From Terfezia claveryi (taxonomy: Eukaryota; Ascomycota; Pezizomycetes; Pezizales; Pezizaceae), in the NCBI GenBank assembly GCA_015179025.1, contig WHUX01000344.1:1-41055 (forward strand): a stretch of DNA of 41,055 nt, written 5' to 3'. The notes beneath the pieces were generated by a model. It saw only the letters and a program-made list of their open reading frames with translations. It ran no database searches and had not been told where the DNA came from. The translations under genes were made by a program, and so were the position numbers. Below, in pieces: positions 40,379-41,055 of the stretch (positions are counted from its first letter, which is position 1; every line of letters starts with the position of its first letter).

Positions 40379-41055
40379 TTGGCATCGTATGCAAGCACCC
40401 TGTCAGAACTGCAAGGAGAAACTAAGAAATGGGAATGGACAGATACTCATAACGCAGCGTTTGAAAAACTCAAGGAACTCGTGAATTCCCTACATGTTTT
40501 AAAACCCTGGAATAATGAATCTACTGAACCCAAATATTTAGTCTGTGATGCTAGTGATGTAGGACTAGGATCTTGGATAGGTCAAGGACGTTGACGCACA
40601 TCAGACCATCATGCTTCCACTCTAGAAAATTTAATCCAGCTCAACTCAATTACCCTACCTTTCAAAAGGAATTATTAGCGATTATTGACTTATTAAAATT
40701 TTTTGAAGCACAATTGAGAGGTCACAAGTTCACTATCCTTACCGACCACAAACCGTTAGTAACCTTCCATACTCAAATGCCTGCAAGTCAAAAATTGAGG
40801 TGATGGCAAGATTACCTAATGGAATTTGATACAGATATACATCATACCGCAGGAAAGGAAAATTTGATAGCAGACGCTCTATCAAGAAAGCATAAATACT
40901 TGGACACTCCCACCACCGAGGACGATTATATTTCCAACAGCATCGATCCTCCTAACTATACCTACAACCGCAACCATCTCTACCAACGCTTTAAGAACTT
41001 TCCACTCACTAGAAACCTCTACTCAGAACAATATGGTTTCTCGCGGAGCTATTAA
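40379..41055 (+). pseudogene. pol: Gypsy-2 pol: RNase H, element leaves window
   Basis: End of RT thumb (LSELQGETKKWEWTDTHNAA), then RNase H: YLVCDASDVGLGSWIG (Asp), a frame change near 40575, FQKELLAIIDLLKFFE (Glu), ILTDHKPLVTF (Asp), TGA at 40801-40803 (Arg expected), and WQDYLMEFDTDIHHTAGKEN ... ADALSRK. The frame ends at TAA on the last bases of the window. The integrase and 3' LTR would lie beyond, if present. Confidence 0.82.

Overview
The window looks like repeat-rich, gene-poor DNA from a filamentous fungus. Evidence: a Ty3/gypsy element with an integrase chromodomain, a LINE ending in RNase H plus a CxC..H..C knuckle, and old copies decayed mainly by C->T/G->A changes that create TpA (RIP-like, as in Pezizomycotina). 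A Pezizomycetes-like ascomycete is my guess; it is not proven. I found no convincing host gene, tRNA, rRNA or CRISPR array.

Layout. 1-794: 3' end and LTR of a decayed chromovirus (Gypsy-1), which interrupts a small TIR element (797-992). A second copy of that element lies at 1213-1460. 1461-2935: AT-rich decayed DNA. 2936-5935: a mosaic of minisatellite modules, here named K, C, G, H, I, J, D and E. 5945-6530: a tandem repeat of about 107-120 bp. 6904-13344: a full-length but heavily decayed Gypsy-1 (5-bp duplication ATAAT) with a 248-bp TIR element inside its RNase H region. 13982-17880: the fullest run of the modular repeat (A-K-C-D-E-F-G-H-I-J-K-C). 17965-24301: a young Gypsy-1, 6337 bp, with 570-bp LTRs and duplication ATAAG, inserted just downstream of that mosaic. 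24437-25480: more modules (I-J-K). 25481-26521: AT-rich. 26522-29542: mixed-composition DNA with an unrecognised decayed reading frame, a poly-G run, a divergent TIR element and a GC-rich minisatellite. 29557-31052: a LINE-type insertion with a 14-bp duplication. 31523-31915: remnant of module A. 32261-34577: a 2.3-kb palindromic foldback-type element inserted in a 46-bp tandem array. 35684-41055: a second gypsy element (Gypsy-2) of another lineage, with a probable 5' LTR, an antisense ORF, gag and pol up to RNase H, running off the window.

How it fits together. Young Gypsy-1 has an LTR promoter, gag, a GGGAAAA slippery site for -1 frameshifting, pol (protease, RT, RNase H, integrase, chromodomain) and a polypurine tract. 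Stops and single-base deletions make it non-functional as written. The 248-bp elements, module A and the 2.3-kb palindrome share a terminal sequence beginning CATCAGG and flanking 2-bp repeats, so one unseen transposase may have moved them all. The least explained material is the modular repeat: module order is kept between copies, and AT-rich K modules sit between inverted arms whose sequences co-vary within a copy.
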